A stretch of 8,610 nucleotides of DNA, from NCBI GenBank assembly GCA_030637845.1, contig DAOWFT010000010.1, positions 1 to 8,610 on the forward strand. The letters are read 5' to 3'. Both the position numbers and the translations under genes were made by a program. Each line of letters starts with the position of its first letter. The stretch's first letter is position 1. Origin of the DNA: Thalassospiraceae bacterium (GTDB lineage: Bacteria; Pseudomonadota; Alphaproteobacteria; Rhodospirillales; Magnetovibrionaceae). Shown here piece after piece: positions 5,485 to 8,610 of the stretch. Under the pieces are notes generated by a model. It worked only from the letters and a program-made list of their open reading frames with translations, was not told the DNA's origin and made no database searches.

Positions 5485-5940
5485 ATGAAAATATCCGTAA
5501 ATCAAACCAAAAAAGGTGTTTTTTCCGTAACTCTGGATGATACGGTTTTAACCCTCGATCAGGTTCAAATGAAAAAACTGTTGATGGAGGCGGTCAAGGC
5601 ATTAATGCCCGGCGCCCTGCCGACGGTTGATCCCAAACAATTGGCAAAAACATTATCGGAAAAGCTAAAACGGGCAAACCCGCCGGGATTGCAGAAGCTA
5701 ATAATGACCGCCGAAGAAGATGATGTTCTAAAGTTCCTAAAAGGTTCAGAAGACGACACGCGCTTGCTTGACTGGTTTTTTCAGAATATGAGCAATCGCA
5801 AACAGACCATGTACAAAGAAGACATGGAATTCAAATTCCACGACGGTGTTCCCGATGACGACCTCACCGATGCGGTGAACAACCTCAGCGATCTTGCCAA
5901 CAGCCTTAAAAATGACGGTATTATGGAATTTGACGGCTGA
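5485..5940 (+). CDS. Small protein with a FliG C-terminal-like domain
   Basis: This 151-residue cytosolic protein has no signal peptide. Residues 69-148 resemble the C-terminal torque domain of the flagellar switch protein FliG. LQKLIM is followed, at the same 19-residue spacing as in FliG, by FLKG (84-87). Then come QNMSNR (100-105) for the FliG NMS.R segment and YKEDMEF (110-116) for the charged E/D-rich torque helix, and finally a helix ending in DGIMEF where FliG has the EEGEIV end. Residues 1-68 (a beta-like start, then helices with VDPKQLAKTLSEKL) are not recognised. FliG is normally about 330-350 residues with N-terminal and middle domains, which are absent here. The alignment is by eye with roughly a 2-residue insertion, so a family of unknown function remains possible. 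The ribosome site is weak. It is the last gene of the cheY-cheR-DHH series and ends 19 bp from gcrA, which faces it. Confidence 0.7.
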   Translation: MKISVNQTKKGVFSVTLDDTVLTLDQVQMKKLLMEAVKALMPGALPTVDPKQLAKTLSEKLKRANPPGLQKLIMTAEEDDVLKFLKGSEDDTRLLDWFFQNMSNRKQTMYKEDMEFKFHDGVPDDDLTDAVNNLSDLANSLKNDGIMEFDG

Positions 5941-5959
5941 AAATCCAGCTAGCCGCGGC

Positions 5960-6400
5960 CTAAGCTGCGCTGCTTCTTTTCTTGCGATCCTTGGAAACCT
6001 TTACATAGGCACGCGCGCAATGCTCGTCGCAATATGGTTTGTCATCTACCACTTGCTGTCCGCAAAAATGCAGGCTGTCGGTTCCCGGCTCGCCTTCGGG
6101 CCAGCAACACATTGACGATGTAAGCTCTTCCATTTTTACCGCTGATGCCGGCGGCTTTACCTGGGCCTTGGCCTTGGTCACCTTGATCTGCTTGGGCCGG
6201 GGTGCGGTGGATGCCTGACGAATGGGTGATTGACGTTTTTTCAGACCCAAACGATGCACCTTGCCCACAACCGAGTTCTTGGTAACACCAAGACGGCGGC
6301 CTATTTCGCTGGTGGGGTGGCCTTCATCCCATAGCGCAATAAGGGTCTTGATACGATCCGGTGTCCATTCCTGTGCAGGCATTGTCGGCGTTTCAGGCAT
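5960..6400 (-). CDS. gcrA: GcrA family cell cycle regulator
   Basis: This 146-residue alphaproteobacterial regulator binds sigma-70 RNA polymerase and stimulates promoters carrying CcrM-methylated GANTC sites. The N-terminal helix-turn-helix is at residues 11-52 (EWTPDRIKTLIALWDEGHPT, then GVTKNSVVGKVHRLGL). A basic, Pro/Lys-rich linker (53-92) follows. The C-terminal sigma-interacting part has MCCWPEGEPG at 97-106, HFCG at 111-114 and KPYCDEHC at 121-128. The frame is open up to 6505, but the ATG at 6400 has an excellent AGGGGG ribosome site 5 nt upstream. An internal ATG at 6382 would also fit the usual GcrA start. It converges on the FliG-like gene and is divergent from scpA. A consensus DnaA box lies about 140 bp upstream. 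Confidence 0.94.
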   Translation of the reverse strand: MPETPTMPAQEWTPDRIKTLIALWDEGHPTSEIGRRLGVTKNSVVGKVHRLGLKKRQSPIRQASTAPRPKQIKVTKAKAQVKPPASAVKMEELTSSMCCWPEGEPGTDSLHFCGQQVVDDKPYCDEHCARAYVKVSKDRKKRSSAA

Positions 6401-6405
6401 GTTTT

Positions 6406-6411
6406 CCCCCT
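6406..6411 (-). promoter_or_regulatory. gcrA ribosome binding site
   Basis: Read on the minus strand this is AGGGGG, 5 nt before the ATG at 6400. It favours 6400 over the upstream starts near 6505 and 6463, and over the internal ATG at 6382. Confidence 0.75.
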
Positions 6412-6542
6412 GTTTAACGGTCTGTTCGGTGCGGCGCTCAGGTACATCAGGCACATAAGTCATATATATGGCCTTAGGTGGCCCCGCTGACACCGTTTTA
6501 TACAATATTTAGCCATGGTCAACCAGACCGAACACTACATGT

Positions 6543-6551
6543 TGTGGATAA
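6543..6551 (-). promoter_or_regulatory. Consensus DnaA box upstream of gcrA
   Basis: The minus strand reads TTATCCACA, the high-affinity DnaA box sequence. It is about 140 bp upstream of the gcrA start. DnaA is known to activate gcrA transcription in Caulobacter. A 9-mer can occur by chance, but the position in front of this particular gene and the nearby relaxed matches support a role. Confidence 0.5.
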
Positions 6552-6647
6552 CTGGCGGATTTTCGGTGGAAAAAACTTAAATTTGGCGATAAATCCACAG
6601 GCATTGCCCTCTTGCAGAAAGCTTTCGCCCAGCCTCTAAGCCTTGGC

Positions 6648-6660
6648 TATACTTGGATTC
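6648..6660 (+). promoter_or_regulatory. Possible scpA -10 element with adjacent GANTC methylation site
   Basis: TATACT (6648-6653) is a good -10 hexamer, and GATTC (6656-6660), a CcrM target, begins 2 bp after it. No good -35 is seen at normal spacing. The start codon of scpA is about 70 bp downstream. This is the only GANTC site of the window outside genes. Confidence 0.25.
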
Positions 6661-6731
6661 TCATATGTGGCCTACGCCCCCTTGGGATAAAACAAAGGCC
6701 CGAACGCACCTGTGGATGGATTTTTAAGCAA

Positions 6732-8610
6732 ATGACAAAAAAACAAGCTCCCTCCAACTCTGGCATTGGCGAATGGCAACGCACCGCAAATGCAGAATTA
6801 AAAAATCGCCATATAAATGATCTGGTCTGGAACACACCCGAAGGCATAGCCGTCAAACCGCTTTACACCAGCGCCGACCTTGAGGGTCTTGAGTTTGTAA
6901 ACACCCTGCCCGGATTGGAGCCGTTCGTGCGCGGGCCGCGGGCGACCATGTATGCAAACCGTCCGTGGACAATTCGCCAGTACGCCGGATTTTCCACCGC
7001 CTCTGAGTCCAATAAATTTTATCTGGATAATTTGAAGGCCGGACAAAAGGGTTTGTCGGTGGCCTTCGATTTGGCCACCCACCGGGGCTATGATTCAGAC
7101 CACGAACGGGTAACCGGCGATGTGGGCAAGGCCGGGGTCGCCATAGACAGTGTTGAGGATATGAAGATTTTATTCAAGGGCATTCCATTGGATGAAATGA
7201 GCGTTTCCATGACCATGAATGGCGCGGTTCTGCCGGTATTGGCGGCATTTATTGTCGGGGCCGAAGAACAGGGCGTGGCCCAAAGCCAGCTAACCGGAAC
7301 CATTCAAAACGACATTTTAAAAGAGTTCATGGTCAGGAATACCTATATTTATCCGCCCGAACCATCCATGCGAATTGTTTCGGACATTATTTCTTACACC
7401 TCAAAACACATGCCGAAATACAATTCAATTTCCATTTCCGGCTATCACATGCAAGAAGCGGGTGCGACCCAGGTACAGGAACTTGCCTATACCTTGGCCG
7501 ATGGTTTGGAATATGTGCGCGCGGCAATAAAATCAGGCATGGATGTTGACGCCTTCGCGCCGAGGCTTTCATTTTTCTTTGCCATCGGCATGAACTTTTT
7601 TATGGAGGTCGCCAAACTTCGCGCCGCCAGAATGCTCTGGGCCGAACTGATGGAAGAGTTCTCGCCCAAAGACCCCAAATCAAAAATGCTCCGCACCCAT
7701 TGCCAGACCTCGGGCGTGTCGTTGCAGGCGGCGGACCCCTATAACAACGTGGTTCGCACCACCATTGAGGCCATGGCCGCGGTGCTGGGCGGGACCCAAA
7801 GCCTGCACACCAATTCGCTGGACGAGGCATTGGCATTGCCGACCCCGTTTTCCGCCCGCATTGCCCGCAACACCCAGCTGATATTAGCCGAGGAAAGCGG
7901 CATTACAAACGTGGCCGATCCCTTGGGCGGCAGTTTTTATGTGGAAAGCCTGACCAACTCAATAATAGTTGAAGCTAAAAAATTAATGGCCGAAATCGAA
8001 GACCACGGCGGCATGACCCGCGCGGTTGAGGCCGGCATCCCCAAAATGCACATCGAAGAAGCCGCCGCGCGCAAACAGGCGCGGATTGATAGCGGCGATG
8101 AGGCTGTGGTCGGGGTCAACAAATACCAGCCGGAGGCAACGGAAAAAATCGAGCTATTGGAAATTGATAACCAACAGGTACGCAAGGACCAGATAAGGCT
8201 GCTCAAAAAAATAAAGGCATCACGTGATACCAGCGTGGTTGAGGCAGCATTATTGGCATTAAAAGATGCAGCCAAAACGGGCACGGGAAATTTGCTGGCG
8301 CTCAGCATTGAGGCCATGCGGGCCCGGGCCACGGTGGGCGAGGTCTCCGACGCGCTGGAAGAAATATACACCCGCTATAACGCAACCACCCGCACCATAT
8401 CCGGCGTTTACGGCGGGGCCTTAAAAGACGACGATGCTTTCAATTTAGCCCGTGACGGGGTGGAAAGTTTCACCGACAAAAATGGCCGCAGGCCGCGCAT
8501 GATGGTCGCCAAAATGGGCCAAGACGGCCATGACCGGGGCGCAAAAATTATCGCCACCGCCTTTGCCGATTTGGGTTTTGAGGTCGATGTCGGGGCATTG
8601 TTCCAAACCC
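6732..8610 (+). CDS. scpA: Methylmalonyl-CoA mutase, large subunit (partial, runs off the right end)
   Basis: 626 complete codons are visible and open to the edge; the family is about 710-730 residues, so roughly the last 85-105 are missing. The B12-dependent enzyme interconverts (R)-methylmalonyl-CoA and succinyl-CoA in propionate and branched-chain amino-acid breakdown. The TIM-barrel domain begins with DLVWNTPEGI and has TMYANRPWTIRQYAGFSTA with active-site Tyr74, GTIQNDILKEFMVRN with Arg202, and SGYHMQEAGA with His239. The start of the cobalamin domain shows KMGQDGHDRG, with the cobalt-ligand His600. No small subunit gene precedes it, which fits the single-subunit-type bacterial enzyme. 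The ATG at 6732 is the only sensible start, as no ATG or GTG occurs in frame just upstream. The Shine-Dalgarno is poor (GGATGGA about 12 nt away). Confidence 0.97.
   Translation, partial: MTKKQAPSNSGIGEWQRTANAELKNRHINDLVWNTPEGIAVKPLYTSADLEGLEFVNTLPGLEPFVRGPRATMYANRPWTIRQYAGFSTASESNKFYLDNLKAGQKGLSVAFDLATHRGYDSDHERVTGDVGKAGVAIDSVEDMKILFKGIPLDEMSVSMTMNGAVLPVLAAFIVGAEEQGVAQSQLTGTIQNDILKEFMVRNTYIYPPEPSMRIVSDIISYTSKHMPKYNSISISGYHMQEAGATQVQELAYTLADGLEYVRAAIKSGMDVDAFAPRLSFFFAIGMNFFMEVAKLRAARMLWAELMEEFSPKDPKSKMLRTHCQTSGVSLQAADPYNNVVRTTIEAMAAVLGGTQSLHTNSLDEALALPTPFSARIARNTQLILAEESGITNVADPLGGSFYVESLTNSIIVEAKKLMAEIEDHGGMTRAVEAGIPKMHIEEAAARKQARIDSGDEAVVGVNKYQPEATEKIELLEIDNQQVRKDQIRLLKKIKASRDTSVVEAALLALKDAAKTGTGNLLALSIEAMRARATVGEVSDALEEIYTRYNATTRTISGVYGGALKDDDAFNLARDGVESFTDKNGRRPRMMVAKMGQDGHDRGAKIIATAFADLGFEVDVGALFQT

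Larger units (their letters stand above)
6401..6731. other. Divergent gcrA-scpA intergenic region (331 bp)
   Basis: No gene is supported here; the open frame upstream of gcrA (to 6505) has no ribosome site and does not fit the family. The region holds one consensus DnaA box (6543-6551) and two relaxed matches (6591-6599 and 6711-6719). It also holds AT-rich tracts at 6457-6467 and 6497-6511 that may include the gcrA -10 element (minus-strand TATAAA at 6497-6502), and a TATACT plus GANTC pair near scpA. Minus-strand TTGACC at 6517-6522 is only 14 bp from TATAAA, so no gcrA promoter can be called with confidence. Confidence 0.6.

Noticed and set aside
5825..5840. Perfect 7-bp inverted repeat TGGAATT-CA-AATTCCA
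   Set aside because: Lies inside the FliG-like coding sequence, is AT-rich, has a 2-base loop and no T-tract; best explained by codons for MEFKFH.
6401..6505. N-terminal extension of GcrA by 35 residues
   Set aside because: GcrA normally begins close to the helix-turn-helix; the ATG at 6400 has AGGGGG at ideal spacing while the upstream starts have none.
6497..6522. gcrA promoter with minus-strand TTGACC and TATAAA
   Set aside because: The spacer is only 14 bp, too short for a normal sigma-70 promoter; mentioned only as part of the intergenic region.
6501..6731. Replication origin suggested by several DnaA-box-like motifs
   Set aside because: Only one consensus box, no clear AT-rich unwinding region or iterated array, and no origin-linked genes such as dnaA, hemE or parAB nearby.

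Overview
The window looks like a piece of an alphaproteobacterial chromosome of moderate GC content. The main evidence is a GcrA-type cell-cycle regulator on the minus strand, a form of ribosomal protein uS4 without the zinc cysteines, an alphaproteobacterial-style CheR and HNH protein, and scarcity of GANTC, the site of the CcrM methylase with which GcrA works. A rhodospirillalean-type motile heterotroph would fit, but the sequence does not fix the order. There are no tRNA or rRNA genes, CRISPR arrays, insertion sequences or phage genes.

Left part (1-2044). The window opens with the last 42 residues of a type II haloacid dehalogenase-like protein (+). Next comes a small secreted protein (278-562, +) made almost entirely of two copies of one 26-residue unit; the copies are identical as protein and differ only at silent positions. 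A bidirectional terminator (591-624) separates it from two leftward genes: rpsD (uS4), with a structured leader of about 125 nt, and an HNH endonuclease-like protein upstream of it.

Middle part (2173-5940, all +). gluQ encodes the enzyme that glutamylates queuosine in tRNA(Asp). It is followed by four closely spaced genes: a single-domain CheY, a CheR methyltransferase, a DHH/DHHA1 phosphoesterase, and a 151-residue protein whose second half resembles the C-terminal torque domain of the flagellar switch protein FliG. The cluster mixes chemotaxis signalling (CheY, CheR), a nucleotide or polyphosphate hydrolase and a flagellar-switch-like domain. This makes it the best candidate for an undescribed functional module here.

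Right part (5960-8610). gcrA (-) faces the cluster and is divergent from scpA (+), the large B12-dependent methylmalonyl-CoA mutase, which runs off the window within its cobalamin-binding domain. The 331-bp region between gcrA and scpA carries a consensus DnaA box and two relaxed matches, which suits the known control of gcrA by DnaA in Caulobacter. It also holds the only intergenic GANTC site of the window, next to a possible scpA -10 element.
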